Positions 26,748 through 36,445 are shown, counted from the first letter of the stretch. The stretch: DNA of 64,000 nt from Curtanaerobium respiraculi (GCF_024609215.1 NZ_JANIPD030000023.1:204962-268961); one strand, 5' to 3'. Notes: generated by a model from the letters alone, not told the origin. Program-made: numbers and translations.

Positions 26748-26876
26748 TTATGAGCTGGCTGCCGGCTCCCCATCCTTCTTCGTCCTCATTTGCCGGGAAA
26801 TATCCCATGCAAGCAAAACGGAAAGCAGAGCTACCGCCCCGATGCACGCCGCAATGCGAGCACATGGGGAATGCAT
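26748..26876 (-). CDS. Possible small membrane protein (42 aa)
   Basis: A short frame directly after the lipoprotein gene on the same strand. It reads MHSPCARIAACIGAVALLSV then LLAWDISRQMRTKKDGEPAASS: one hydrophobic helix followed by a basic, cytoplasm-type tail. The ribosome site is poor: GGAGG is about 15 bases upstream, inside a small hairpin. It could be translated by read-on from the lipoprotein gene 12 bases away, or could be chance coding. No family recognised. Confidence 0.35.
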   Translation of the reverse strand: MHSPCARIAACIGAVALLSVLLAWDISRQMRTKKDGEPAASS

Positions 26877-26888
26877 CGTAAGACGGAG

Positions 26889-27491
26889 TTACCTCCGCTC
26901 CTCGTTTGCCCGCTCGTTGGCGGCCGCTTGGGCCTCCGCCTCTTTGGCGAACGCCAGGTTATCTACTTCGTGCCCCGAATCATCTACATAGGTAGCATAT
27001 CCGATTCCATTTTCGAAGCAAAAGGCGGGATCCTTCAAATTGGCGAGATCGATTTCGCGGATAAAAATCAGGGAGCCGCCCTCCATGATCAATTTCACAT
27101 CCAAGGACGAAGAGCCTCGCGCCGCAAAGGAAAGCGAAAATTCCGACCCGGCAGGAATCGAAACATGTTCGAAGGTCTGATTATCCGAGAAATCCGCATC
27201 GGTATGGGGTTTGATGGCGATGCCGCGAATCTCCATTCCAGTGGCATTCACGATAGATGCAGTCGCATCCCCCGTTCCTATCGAGATCGCCGCCTTAGAC
27301 GATGAGAATGGCGAGCCGACCGAAACGACCGATGATGAGTTGGACGACTCATACAACGGCAGCGAGGAAGACGTGGCTTCGTTCGCATCTTCACTCGTCG
27401 GGGAGCAACCTGCTGCCACGGATATGCATAATGCCCCGAATGCAGCAACCATAAGGACCGCAGCCCATTTCATAACCAAGGTTTTCGTCAT
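26889..27491 (-). CDS. Predicted lipoprotein of unknown function
   Basis: A 200-residue exported lipoprotein. The N terminus has a basic start, a hydrophobic stretch and the lipobox VAAGC, so the cysteine would be lipidated and the protein anchored outside the membrane. A Ser-rich spacer (TSSSLPLYESSNSSSVV) precedes a beta-rich domain of about 120 residues ending in a charged tail AKEAEAQAAANERANEERR. The start at 27491 is preceded by AGGGG six bases away. A remnant of a paralogue is at 10314-10510, so the family has been duplicated in this genome. No enzyme motif; the role is unknown, possibly binding an envelope component. Confidence 0.8.
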   Translation of the reverse strand: MTKTLVMKWAAVLMVAAFGALCISVAAGCSPTSEDANEATSSSLPLYESSNSSSVVSVGSPFSSSKAAISIGTGDATASIVNATGMEIRGIAIKPHTDADFSDNQTFEHVSIPAGSEFSLSFAARGSSSLDVKLIMEGGSLIFIREIDLANLKDPAFCFENGIGYATYVDDSGHEVDNLAFAKEAEAQAAANERANEERR

Positions 27492-27548
27492 TCTCATCCC
27501 CTGTTCAAAATCGAAGCGTGGAAACATCATATACACGAGCCCGCACAT

Positions 27549-28685
27549 CTAAGAGATAGAAGAGAATACATTCTCCAAGAGGCGCACGGTATTCGACCAT
27601 GAGCAGTTCTCGCGAACGAATTTGACAAGGCCTTCCCTTTCCTTAGCGGCATCCTCGATACCGCGTATTGCATCTGCAATAGCCGAAGGCTCGATCCCCG
27701 TCAGATAAGCTCCGTAACGGGGAGGATTCCCCATGACCTCGTCTGTGCCGCCGACGTGAGTCATCACAGGGGGTATACCCCATGCAGAGGACTCCAAGAC
27801 GGACGTGCAGAATCCTTCAGAACGTGACGGAAGGCAGAAGATATCCGAATCTCGCAAGAGGGCAGACAGGTCAGCCTGGGAAAGATTGCCCAGAAGAGCG
27901 ACATTGGGCAATCCCAGAGCCTCGATTTTTTCACGTTGGCCCCCCTCCCCCGCAAGAGCGAGGACATATCCTTTTCCAAGTTGCTCCGAAGAACGGGCGA
28001 ATTCGTATACGCCTTTCTCCGGCTCGAGACGTCCTACGAGCGAAGCGAGCTTGCAACCGCTTGAAATGTCCAACTCCCTCCGAAAATCTCGTGGGGAGGC
28101 AATCGACTGGAATGCGTCAACGTCAATTGCGTTGGGAATGACATAATCGGTCTCGATATCGAAATGCCGCAGCCAGACGGTGCTGGCACGGGATATGCCG
28201 GCGAACGTCGGGCGGAACCGCTTGACCCGCTCGGTGATGCCGTGCTCGTACCCTTCGACGAACCGATCGAGAAAGGCATTCCCTAGCGTGAGGTGGGCCG
28301 ACCCGTGGTCGAGGATGACTACCGGCGCGCCCATCCGCCGGGCGAAGCGCAATCCCTCAAGCGAGTGCCGGTAGAACCGCGTGTTCACCAGAACCCGTGT
28401 AATCCTGCGTTGCTCGAGATCGCGCATCTCATGTTTATACTCGCCGTTCTTGCGGGAAATGGGCAAGCGGCCCGCCATGAGGGAGAAACAGGGCAGGCGG
28501 TACACCTCTACCCCATCCGCCTGGACTTCATAAGCAGGCGAGTTGTCAAGAAGAGACGTTACGACAACCGCGCCATTCCCCTCGGCAACCAATTGGTGGG
28601 CAAGGCGCTCGGTAAAGGATTCGACTCCGCCTGCATGCGGGCGGTACTGGGCGGAGAACAGGGCGTAGACAGAACTCGGTTCCAT
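27549..28685 (-). CDS. GT4-family glycosyltransferase
   Basis: A GT-B fold retaining sugar transferase of 378 residues. The N-terminal domain has YRPHAGGVESFTERLAHQLV (the GGxE donor loop). The C-terminal domain has YVIPNAIDVDAF, SLVGRLEPEKGVYEFA, and the nucleotide-sugar motif FCLPSRSEGFCTSVLESSAWG (E-x7-E type). It adds a sugar during assembly of the envelope glycan in the cytoplasm. ATG at 28685 is used; a GTG at 28700 overlaps the end of the upstream DUF2304 gene and is also possible, implying translational coupling. It forms a run with DUF2304, a DPM-like GT2 and a DUF2142 protein. Sugar specificity unknown. Confidence 0.88.
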   Translation of the reverse strand: MEPSSVYALFSAQYRPHAGGVESFTERLAHQLVAEGNGAVVVTSLLDNSPAYEVQADGVEVYRLPCFSLMAGRLPISRKNGEYKHEMRDLEQRRITRVLVNTRFYRHSLEGLRFARRMGAPVVILDHGSAHLTLGNAFLDRFVEGYEHGITERVKRFRPTFAGISRASTVWLRHFDIETDYVIPNAIDVDAFQSIASPRDFRRELDISSGCKLASLVGRLEPEKGVYEFARSSEQLGKGYVLALAGEGGQREKIEALGLPNVALLGNLSQADLSALLRDSDIFCLPSRSEGFCTSVLESSAWGIPPVMTHVGGTDEVMGNPPRYGAYLTGIEPSAIADAIRGIEDAAKEREGLVKFVRENCSWSNTVRLLENVFSSIS

Positions 28686-28692
28686 AAGCGCC

Positions 28693-29073
28693 TTATTCAC
28701 GCAGCGAAGCCTCGCGGGATTCGGCCTGCTGCTCGAGATCGCGCACCCGGTGCTCCAGCAGCGCCGAGGTCTGCACGAGGCTCCGGATGTACCGCGCTTG
28801 CCAGCTCACGACCATGCTGAGGCTGAGCGCAATGACAAGCACGGAAACGATGCCGACCGAGAATATGAAATTCGAGGAGTACTCAAACCCGAAGAATCCG
28901 GTCATCGCCGAAACCAGGGAGGGAAAGAGCGCGCAGACGACCATAAGGACGACGAGGACCATCCAGAGCAGCGCATAGCGAATCTGCAAGCGTCCCCGGC
29001 CGATGAGGCGGAACACCGCCAGCAAGAGCGCCACGCAAAGGACAAGCAGGGTTATTCGAAGAGCAATCGTCAT
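28693..29073 (-). CDS. DUF2304 small membrane protein
   Basis: A 126-residue membrane protein with three hydrophobic helices (LRITLLVLCVALLLAVFRLI; LLWMVLVVLMVVCALFP; FSVGIVSVLVIALSLSMVV) and a C-terminal coiled-coil-like cytoplasmic tail (LLEHRVRDLEQQAESREAS). The pattern, including the RLQIRYALLWMV segment, fits DUF2304, usually found next to dolichol-phosphate-mannose-synthase-like GT2 enzymes as it is here. Its likely role is a membrane partner or stabiliser of the GT2 at 29081-29806. The gene ends within the start region of the next GT4 gene. Confidence 0.85.
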   Translation of the reverse strand: MTIALRITLLVLCVALLLAVFRLIGRGRLQIRYALLWMVLVVLMVVCALFPSLVSAMTGFFGFEYSSNFIFSVGIVSVLVIALSLSMVVSWQARYIRSLVQTSALLEHRVRDLEQQAESREASLRE

Positions 29074-29080
29074 ATCGCAC

Positions 29081-29806
29081 CTACCGTCTGCGCCCTCGGG
29101 ACAGCCTCGTCGTGATAATCGCCAGCGTAACGCTGATCATATAATAGGCGCTTTTGAAGCCTCCGATGGACGAGGTACCACCCTGCCGCTCGTGCATGAG
29201 AACCGGAACTTCCCTAATGGAGAAGCCTCGATTGCCAGCGTACACTATCGATTCCGGCTCGGGATAATCGGCTGGATAATAGCTGCAGAACAGCTCGATC
29301 GCACGCCGACTGCAGGCCCTGAATCCCGAAGTCACATCGAGTACCGTAAGGCCCGTGCAAAGTCTGATCCAAAATGAAAGCCATTGTATGCCGACGCGCC
29401 TGAGCCATGTTGACTGGAAGCCCTCCGTCCTTTCGACGAACCGCGATCCGATGACTAGGTCGGAGCCTTCCGAGATAGCCTCCAGCAAACGAGGAACATA
29501 GGAAACATCGTGCTGCCCATCCCCGTCAAACTGGATATCGACATCGTATCCGTGTTCGAGCGCATAGCGATGGCCTGCCTGCACCGCCCCTCCGATTCCG
29601 AGATTTTTTGAAAGGTTCAGATGGTTGAGGCGGTGCTCTCGGCAAATATCAAGCGTGCCATCGGTTGACCCGTCGTTCACGATGACGTAATCATACCCCG
29701 CATCCTCGATGCCGCGTGCTACCGTGAGGATGTTCTTTTCCTCATTATACGCCGGAACGATGAGGAGAACTTTGTATGGCCGTTTCGAATCTTGCATGGT
29801 AGACAT
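29081..29806 (-). CDS. DPM1/GtrB-like family 2 glycosyltransferase
   Basis: A 241-residue GT2 resembling dolichyl- or polyprenyl-phosphate sugar transferases, which load a sugar on the lipid carrier at the inner membrane face. Motifs in order: LLIVPAYNEEKNI, YVIVNDGSTDGTLDI (D-x-S), VDIQFDGDGQHDVSYVP (D-x-D metal site), and FRACSRRAIEL with YPEPESIV. It has no C-terminal transmembrane helices of its own, which fits the DUF2304 membrane protein encoded seven bases downstream. The polyprenyl-phosphate sugar may be used by the multi-spanning DUF2142 protein encoded just upstream. The transferred sugar is unknown. Confidence 0.88.
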   Translation of the reverse strand: MSTMQDSKRPYKVLLIVPAYNEEKNILTVARGIEDAGYDYVIVNDGSTDGTLDICREHRLNHLNLSKNLGIGGAVQAGHRYALEHGYDVDIQFDGDGQHDVSYVPRLLEAISEGSDLVIGSRFVERTEGFQSTWLRRVGIQWLSFWIRLCTGLTVLDVTSGFRACSRRAIELFCSYYPADYPEPESIVYAGNRGFSIREVPVLMHERQGGTSSIGGFKSAYYMISVTLAIITTRLSRGRRR

Positions 29807-29824
29807 GGTATCCGATTGAATCCG

Positions 29825-31462
29825 CTACGCGAGCAGAACACACGTGGAAATATAACTGAGGTATAGGAAGTTGAAACTTGCAAGCGTCAGAATGAGTGGA
29901 AAACCGGTGTTGGCGGTTATTTTCACGCAACGCGGACGCAAGGCGAGCAACCCCAGCGGCAACAATGGGATGAAATACCTACCTTGCACGCCTTCGATTA
30001 CCCCAGATGTATCATACGTCCAGCCAATAGTTAAAGAGAGAAAAATCGCGAGGGCCCCCGCTGCGAAAACCAATCCGAACACGATGCGCATCCTCAGGGG
30101 GAGCACCTCGTCTGAGTCCAGGGACCGGACGACAGAAAGCACAAGAAGCATAAGGAGAGCAACGGACAATTGGGTTGGGAGCGCAATATCGCCTTGGAAC
30201 CAGCCGAGCATCCCGCCGACAATCTGGACGAGATAACCCCAGCCATGAACTTCCAGCGTAGAGTCAAGCAATTTGAACGATGAGAGCGGATGGAGAAGAA
30301 GCCCCGAGAGCGTGTAATACGATCCACTTGTCCCATCAGCCCGTACTGCTTCGGGGCTGCTGCCGGTTGCGTATTCGACAAGTGCAGATAGGCGAACTGC
30401 GCCGATGAATATCAGGGGGACGATCAACACCCCCGCTTTAAACAGAATCGCTGACCGATGCGAAGAAAACCTCTGGGACGGAACGAAAAGAATAGCGATA
30501 CCGAGTACGACATACACCACCTTGCAGGGGGCTAGAAGCGCCGCGACGACGATAATCCCCGCGCAGGACGCTTTCGAAATCTTCCCCGTCCCAAAAATCG
30601 CCTGCAAAAGCAACGCGGTGAGCAAGAAGGACATCCCGATTATTCCGACATCATATGAGTACGAGCCCAGAAGATGCAATGTCATGGGAAGAAGCGCGAG
30701 CACTATGAACACGTTCTTCCCCACCGGGGTGATGCGGACAGCTGCGATAATGAGAAAAACGCCGAAAAGCAGGTTCCCAAGCCGTCCTAGATAAAACAAG
30801 GGGACGGCTCCGAGTCCGAAAACCTTGGCAATCAAGATGCCTAGGGCGGCAGGGATCTCCAGCTGAACCGGCGAAAGCCCCATGTACACCACTTCATCAT
30901 CCGCCGAAACCGAGATGGAACTTCTAGCAAACTCAGTATCGATAAACGTCGTGCGGTCCGAGGCGAGCAAAGAAAAACCACCGGAAACCGCATCCCAATG
31001 TTCTGCGGTGACGCCGGCAGAAAGCTCCAATCCGTCATGCATGAAATCATAATCTGCGGAGCGCATAGTGTGAATATCTTGCAACCCGATGATGTTTGCA
31101 TAGCGATAGGCGTTTTTAAAATGATAGGGCTCATCCGGAATAGACCCCGGAGGGAAGAAGAGGGCAAAGCTCAAGGCACCCATCAGGAGAGCTATGGGAA
31201 ACAAGCGCGTAGAAACCCATTCCGGACGGTTGGAAGAGCGATGATGCCACGCCCAAAATCCAACTACCACCATACATGAGAGCAACCCAAGGCCGGCAAC
31301 ACGGAGCGCATGCGCCTCAGAATAGAAATACAGCGTCTGGGAAAAGGAGGCGAGCAGCAATACGGCAGCCAGTGCATCGGTTTTCCCTACCTTTGCCCCG
31401 AGAGAAGAAACCTTACGCGTTAAGGTATTCACCCAATGCCTCTTTCCAATCAACGGGTTCAT
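29825..31462 (-). CDS. DUF2142 multi-pass membrane protein, likely GT-C glycosyltransferase
   Basis: A 545-residue protein with about 11-12 hydrophobic helices. After helix 3 the extracellular loop carries FFPPGSIPDEPYHFKNAYRYA, the conserved DUF2142 region, where the acidic residue before P-x-H resembles the catalytic loop of GT-C enzymes that use polyprenyl-phosphate sugars. It would act outside the membrane, modifying a glycan with a sugar delivered by the GT2/DUF2304 pair downstream. The start ATG at 31462 has GAGG six bases upstream and lies inside the end of the rmlC-rmlD gene (50-base overlap). The longer frame to 31687 is Arg-rich sequence from the antisense-like register. GT-C activity is an inference. 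Confidence 0.8.
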   Translation of the reverse strand: MNPLIGKRHWVNTLTRKVSSLGAKVGKTDALAAVLLLASFSQTLYFYSEAHALRVAGLGLLSCMVVVGFWAWHHRSSNRPEWVSTRLFPIALLMGALSFALFFPPGSIPDEPYHFKNAYRYANIIGLQDIHTMRSADYDFMHDGLELSAGVTAEHWDAVSGGFSLLASDRTTFIDTEFARSSISVSADDEVVYMGLSPVQLEIPAALGILIAKVFGLGAVPLFYLGRLGNLLFGVFLIIAAVRITPVGKNVFIVLALLPMTLHLLGSYSYDVGIIGMSFLLTALLLQAIFGTGKISKASCAGIIVVAALLAPCKVVYVVLGIAILFVPSQRFSSHRSAILFKAGVLIVPLIFIGAVRLSALVEYATGSSPEAVRADGTSGSYYTLSGLLLHPLSSFKLLDSTLEVHGWGYLVQIVGGMLGWFQGDIALPTQLSVALLMLLVLSVVRSLDSDEVLPLRMRIVFGLVFAAGALAIFLSLTIGWTYDTSGVIEGVQGRYFIPLLPLGLLALRPRCVKITANTGFPLILTLASFNFLYLSYISTCVLLA

Positions 31463-32858
31463 ACCCAACCTCTTCGATCTTTCGAAGGGCAAGCCCGCTG
31501 TGCGTCGGACGCGGCGATACCGGACCTGGCGCATTCTTTGCATATTGGCTCGTAGATACAGGGGCGACCGCTTCGGGATTTCCGTTGACCCGCCTGAATA
31601 CCTCCCGTGCAATCTCATACCAGCTTGCGATATCACCGGAATTCGAAACGTTATACGCACCGTACGGGACCCCTGCATCGAGCACATGCAAGATGGCTTC
31701 GGCGAGGGTATCGGCGAAGGTAAGGCGCCCGAACTGATCGTCCACGACGGTAATCTGGCTTAGGCGATTATCCACTTCGGCGGGAAGCGCGCAGCGATTC
31801 GAAAGAGACGCCATGGTGCGAACGAAGTTATTGCCTTCCCCGACAACCCAACTTGTCCGAAGTATGTAATGCCGGGGCACGCAGGAAACAACGCAGTCCG
31901 CCGCTGCTTTCGTTTGGCCGTACACCCCCAAAGGAGCGAGCCTCTCCTCCTCGGAATGAAGCTCTTGGACGCCATCGAACACGTAATCGCTTGATATATG
32001 GACCAGGGTCAAGTTATGCTCAAGGCAGATTTTCGCAAGGTTGGCAGGACCGGAAACATTCACCGACCACACCGTCGCCTTTTTTTCAGGAAGCTCGGCT
32101 GCATCGACCGCGGTGAATGCAGCACAATTGATCACCGTTCCGTACGCATCCCAGTCAAGGCGGGCGAGCGCTTCCGCATCGGTGATATCCAGCTCGTCCG
32201 CATCCGCAAACTCCCAGCCGACCAAGCTGCGCTGATCGGCAAGCTTCTTCAAAGCCGTCCCCACTTGCCCCCGTCCTCCGGTTACAAGCACGCGACGGGG
32301 ATTCATGGGAATCGCGTTCTCCAAAGTCGGATGATTCTTATCAGCTTCGCTCAAAATGGCGTCTTCGAGCGGGATAGGCCAATCTATACCCAGGGATGGA
32401 TCCGCCAGATTCACGAAAGTGTACTCGCTCTTACGATCCGCCGACCAATGGGCGTTCACCAGGTACGAATACACTGTCCCATCTTCAAGAGCCTGATAGC
32501 TATTCCCCACACCGCGAGGAACATATATCGCCTTAGAGGGGTCGATCACGCACGTGCACACTTGGCCGAAGCTTTCACCGGGACGCAAATCAACCCATGC
32601 CCCGAAAACGCTGCCCGATGCAACGCTGATGAATTTATCCCAAGGTTCTGCGTGGATTCCCCGGGTGACTCCACGTTGAGCGTTAAAGCTCACATTATTT
32701 TGCACTGGGCCGAAATCGGGCAAACCTTCTTGGATCATTTTCGCCCGCTGCCAATTTTCCTTGAACCAGCCGCGCGCATCTCCGTGAACGGGTAGGTCGA
32801 ACACAAGCATGCCCGGGATATTGGAAGCTCTTCCGATAAGCTCCTTTTCGAATTCCAT
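31413..32858 (-). CDS. rmlCD: RmlC-RmlD fusion: dTDP-4-keto-rhamnose 3,5-epimerase and reductase
   Basis: A bifunctional enzyme (481 residues) for the last two steps to dTDP-L-rhamnose. Residues 1-185 are the RmlC cupin (HGDARGWFKENWQ, FNAQRGVTRGIHAEPWDKF, YVPRGVGNSYQAL). After NPRRVLVTGGRGQVGTALKK at about 187 comes the NADPH-dependent reductase RmlD, with ISSDYVFDG and the catalytic YGQTKAAAD (Y-x-x-x-K). The fused order C-D is known from actinobacteria. It lies 12 bases downstream of rmlA, with the 3' end overlapping the DUF2142 gene. rmlB is 14 kb away. Identity is firm. Confidence 0.95.
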   Translation of the reverse strand: MEFEKELIGRASNIPGMLVFDLPVHGDARGWFKENWQRAKMIQEGLPDFGPVQNNVSFNAQRGVTRGIHAEPWDKFISVASGSVFGAWVDLRPGESFGQVCTCVIDPSKAIYVPRGVGNSYQALEDGTVYSYLVNAHWSADRKSEYTFVNLADPSLGIDWPIPLEDAILSEADKNHPTLENAIPMNPRRVLVTGGRGQVGTALKKLADQRSLVGWEFADADELDITDAEALARLDWDAYGTVINCAAFTAVDAAELPEKKATVWSVNVSGPANLAKICLEHNLTLVHISSDYVFDGVQELHSEEERLAPLGVYGQTKAAADCVVSCVPRHYILRTSWVVGEGNNFVRTMASLSNRCALPAEVDNRLSQITVVDDQFGRLTFADTLAEAILHVLDAGVPYGAYNVSNSGDIASWYEIAREVFRRVNGNPEAVAPVSTSQYAKNAPGPVSPRPTHSGLALRKIEEVGYEPVDWKEALGEYLNA

Positions 32859-32870
32859 TCGATTGCTCCT

Positions 32871-33773
32871 TTATGCGTGCTTCCTCGGAGGAATGATACC
32901 TCCCGCGGCGACCTCACGCAGGTGTTTGCCATATTCGCTCTTGTGATACTTTTCGGCAGCCTCTTCAAGCTGCCCGTGATCTATCCAGCCGTTTTCGTAG
33001 GCAATTTCCTCGATGACGGAAACCGGCATACCTTGGCTCCGCTCCACCGCCCTGACAAAATCGCCCGCCTCGTACAGGCTTTCCATGGTGCCCGTGTCCA
33101 ACCAAGCATAACCTCGTCCGAGCGTAACTACATTTAAGCTGCCCGTATGCAGATACATTTGATTGAGCGTAGTGATCTCCAGCTCGCCGCGCTGGCTCGG
33201 TTTCACCTGCTTCGCAAAATCGCACACGCGCTCATCGTAGAAATACAGCCCCGTGACGGCATAGCTGCTTTTGGGGTGCGCGGGCTTTTCCTCGATGGAA
33301 ACAACGTTGTAATTGGCATCGAACTCCACGACACCAAAACGTTCGGGGTCGTCAACATGGTAGCCGAACACCGTTGCGCCGCCATTGCGCTCGGCGGCGT
33401 CGACCGCCGTGCGCAAGTGGCGCTTTAATCCGTTACCGTAGAAGATATTGTCGCCGAGAACCAGGGCGCACGGCTCCCCCGCGATGAAACTCTCTCCGAT
33501 GATAAACGCCTGGGCAAGGCCGTCGGGAGACGGCTGTGCGGCATAGCTTAACGAAATGCCGAACTGGCCTCCGGTTCCCAGCAACCGTTCGAAATTCGGC
33601 AAATCATCGGGGGTGCTGATGATGAGGATGTCGCGAATACCCGCCATCATAAGGACGGAGAGGGGATAGTAGATCATCGGCTTGTCATATACGGGCAGCA
33701 ATTGCTTGCTGGTCACAGTCGTCAGCGGATACAGACGGGTACCGCTGCCACCCGCGAGAATAATGCCCTTCAT
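32871..33773 (-). CDS. rmlA: Glucose-1-phosphate thymidylyltransferase
   Basis: Converts glucose-1-phosphate and dTTP to dTDP-glucose, the first step for rhamnose and for the amino sugar made by FdtA/FdtB. The 300-residue product has the signature [31 protein letters not shown], with [10 protein letters not shown] as the metal site, EEKPAHPKS, and [16 protein letters not shown] near the C terminus. AAAGGAG precedes the ATG by four bases. It leads the rmlA-rmlCD-DUF2142 transcript; a weak promoter-like TTGGCA/TACAAT pair (15-base spacer) is seen on the minus strand around 33834-33860. Allosteric control by dTDP-rhamnose is usual in the family. Confidence 0.97.
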   Translation of the reverse strand: MKGIILAGGSGTRLYPLTTVTSKQLLPVYDKPMIYYPLSVLMMAGIRDILIISTPDDLPNFERLLGTGGQFGISLSYAAQPSPDGLAQAFIIGESFIAGEPCALVLGDNIFYGNGLKRHLRTAVDAAERNGGATVFGYHVDDPERFGVVEFDANYNVVSIEEKPAHPKSSYAVTGLYFYDERVCDFAKQVKPSQRGELEITTLNQMYLHTGSLNVVTLGRGYAWLDTGTMESLYEAGDFVRAVERSQGMPVSVIEEIAYENGWIDHGQLEEAAEKYHKSEYGKHLREVAAGGIIPPRKHA

Positions 33774-33899
33774 AAGACTCCTTTAATCGTAATAAGCAAA
33801 CAGACCGGCAAGCCAGTATTTCTGCATCTCTCTATTGTAGAGCAAGGGAACGCCTGCCAACCGTAGTCGCAAGAACAAACAGAACGGCTGTTAAGGTAA

Positions 33900-36410
33900 T
33901 CAGAATTCCCAGTTAAGCCCGTAATACGCGGATCCTGCAGCGATATTCATTCCGTACAGCGGATCGCCCAAACCAAGATAGTTCGCCCATCGGGTTTGGA
34001 ATTTGCCCGCTTCACGCGCATTGCGGACACGGCGCTCCTTTCCCACGTAATCGAGCCCACGCGATGCGGATTCAAAGTGGAATAACTCCGCATTGGGCTC
34101 CATCACCACATGATGCCCGCGATCTTGCAGGCGAAGGCAAAAATCCACATCGTTGTAAGCAACGGCAAATCCCTCGTCGAAGCCTCCAACATCCTCGAAC
34201 GCCGAGCGTTTCACCATCATGCACGCGCCCGTGACCGCCGAAACCTCGCGCGCATTCTGCACGATCCCGAAATAGAAGGGATAATCGCTAGGGAGCGTGC
34301 AGGCAACATGCAACGGAGCGCTACGGGGGATGACAACGCCGATATGCTGGATGGTCCCATCGGGATAGAGGAGCCGCGCACCCGTGCACCCGACTTCCGG
34401 CCGCTGCATGGGACCCATCAGGCGCTCCATCCAATTCGGCGTGATGACCTCCATGTCATTGTTCAGGAACAGGAAGTAATCGCCGGAGGCACGCTCGGCT
34501 CCAAAATTGCAGATAGCCGAGAAATTGAACTTGCCCGAATACGTCGCCACCTTCACCTGCGCATGTTCGCGTTGTGCGTGCTCATAATAGGCGAAGGTCT
34601 CATCGTCCTCGCTGTTGTTTTCAATCAGAATCACTTCGTAGTCATCGTACGTGCTTTTTTTGAATAAGGAGCGCAGCAGGCGGTCGAGCAGATCGGTATG
34701 GTCCTTCGTCGGGATGATAATCGAAACCCTCCCCGGATGATCTGGAAGGATATAGTCGATCCGATGCATGTTCGCCGTATGCCCATCGGAAATCGAAACG
34801 GGAATGCCTATGCGGTCGAAATGACGCTGTACGGCCTTCTCCCCGGCGATATGCGTCCACGGCTTTGCATCGGCACCTGCCGCAGCGGAAGCAGCGTGCA
34901 TTCGCCAATGGTAGAGCACCTTCCGCACATGGAAGATATTGCGGGCCTTCTCAGCGACTTTCATCGTCATGTCCCAATCCTGAGCGCCTGAGACATCGTC
35001 ATCGGAAAGCTCGACCTCATCGACTATCGACTTGCGGACCGTCAATAAATGGCAAATGTAATTGTTAGTTGCAAGCAGCTCCCAGCTGAAGTCCGGCTTC
35101 AGGAAACCATCGACGTAATGCCCGTCACGAAGCTTATCTTCGTCGCAATACAGCAGATCCGTCTCCGGATAACGGTTGATCGCGCTCACGTACTCGAAAA
35201 GGATCCCCGGCTCAAGCACATCGTCATGATCGAAGAAGCAGAGGAAATCCCCACGCGCAGCCCGTATCCCCTCGTTCGTGTTCAGGGAAATTCCCCTATT
35301 CCCCTCGAGGGTGATCGACTTGATGCGCGAATCCCGCTGGACCGCCCCATCTACCGCATCGAGCAACTCCCCGTCCTCAGGAGAAGCGTTCACCAAGATA
35401 AGTTCAAACCGTCCATAGGTCTGAGATAGCACCGAGTCGAGCATTTCCTCGAAGAAATCACGAGGCGTTTTATAAAGCGGAACGATGATGGAAAAAAGAG
35501 GAACGTACTCGAAGCGAACCCGCCTTTGGGCAGCAAGCATAACATTGGTTTGCCTCTGCCGCGCGAAAAACCATTTTTCGTATTCGCCAAACTGCCCTGT
35601 CCCCGTCACCTTCTCCGAGAACCGAATACGGGCCTCCTCTATAGACCACGGCTCCATGCCGACAAAACCGTCAGGCAATGCGCTCCCGGGGAATGCAACC
35701 CGCACGAAGAACGCATCCGACCCTGCTGGCTTGCGAAACGATATCTCCATCCGTCGAACCAGGTAATCAGCATGTTCGTACACCGGCTCCACCGTATCAT
35801 CCAGAACGGTAATACGCGTTGCATGCAGAAATTCGCCCTGACGGTCGAACACTTCCACATGCGGCGGCACATCTGCATCCTGCCTGGTCGAACATGCGAC
35901 GGACACATACGCATGCACCAGTTCGCGCCCGTCGGCGATACCGAACCCGGTAATGCGATCGACCCAGATATAAGCTTCCTCTTCCAAAGCGCCCTCGTCG
36001 ACATTCCGCACCCCGCCAACGTCGGCTTTACTTAGCGTGTTGTACTTCGAGGTAAGCGCGGACGCGATATGCCCCACCTTCCGTGTGGCAACCTCGCATG
36101 CAGCACCCATACGGTCCAGCACGGAAACCGTAATGGTTTGCTCCGTGCGCAATGCCGGCAGAATCAGCACGAAGTCTTCAACAGCATTCGGACGTTTTGC
36201 GAGAATAGCAGGCATATCGTTGCCGTTCGCACTCGTGCTGATGGCGGTTATCTTTCCACCCTCCGGGATTTCCGCTTCGACAACCTGGAAAATCTTGCCA
36301 CGTCCGCGCGTAAGCGTACCGAATCGCATGTATCCGCACTCCCCAATCAAATGAATGGATTCAACTGTCTCAGGATACCAGCCAGATGGGCAAACGAGTT
36401 TTCCAACCAT
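33900..36410 (-). CDS. Large glycosyltransferase with two GT2 domains
   Basis: A protein of 836 residues. The N-terminal 300 residues are beta-rich, with no motif I recognise, and probably bind acceptor glycan. Two GT-A domains follow. The first (FSIIVPLYKTPRDFFEEMLDSVLSQTY; FLCFFDHDDVLEP) and the second (VSIIIPTKDHTDLLDRLLRSLF; YFLFLNNDMEVITPNWM; AVAYNDVDFCLRLQDRG) both keep acidic metal motifs. Such tandem GT2 proteins assemble rhamnan- or other disaccharide-repeat backbones. The start is ATG at 36410, about 33 bases from a presumed transcription start under the palindrome at 36446; a TTG at 36437 is possible. It is divergent from a related GT2 gene at 36500. A rhamnose donor from Rml enzymes is a reasonable guess. 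Confidence 0.88.
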   Translation of the reverse strand: MVGKLVCPSGWYPETVESIHLIGECGYMRFGTLTRGRGKIFQVVEAEIPEGGKITAISTSANGNDMPAILAKRPNAVEDFVLILPALRTEQTITVSVLDRMGAACEVATRKVGHIASALTSKYNTLSKADVGGVRNVDEGALEEEAYIWVDRITGFGIADGRELVHAYVSVACSTRQDADVPPHVEVFDRQGEFLHATRITVLDDTVEPVYEHADYLVRRMEISFRKPAGSDAFFVRVAFPGSALPDGFVGMEPWSIEEARIRFSEKVTGTGQFGEYEKWFFARQRQTNVMLAAQRRVRFEYVPLFSIIVPLYKTPRDFFEEMLDSVLSQTYGRFELILVNASPEDGELLDAVDGAVQRDSRIKSITLEGNRGISLNTNEGIRAARGDFLCFFDHDDVLEPGILFEYVSAINRYPETDLLYCDEDKLRDGHYVDGFLKPDFSWELLATNNYICHLLTVRKSIVDEVELSDDDVSGAQDWDMTMKVAEKARNIFHVRKVLYHWRMHAASAAAGADAKPWTHIAGEKAVQRHFDRIGIPVSISDGHTANMHRIDYILPDHPGRVSIIIPTKDHTDLLDRLLRSLFKKSTYDDYEVILIENNSEDDETFAYYEHAQREHAQVKVATYSGKFNFSAICNFGAERASGDYFLFLNNDMEVITPNWMERLMGPMQRPEVGCTGARLLYPDGTIQHIGVVIPRSAPLHVACTLPSDYPFYFGIVQNAREVSAVTGACMMVKRSAFEDVGGFDEGFAVAYNDVDFCLRLQDRGHHVVMEPNAELFHFESASRGLDYVGKERRVRNAREAGKFQTRWANYLGLGDPLYGMNIAAGSAYYGLNWEF

Positions 36411-36445
36411 CGAAACGCCCGAATGTCCACGCGGCAATCGGGCCT

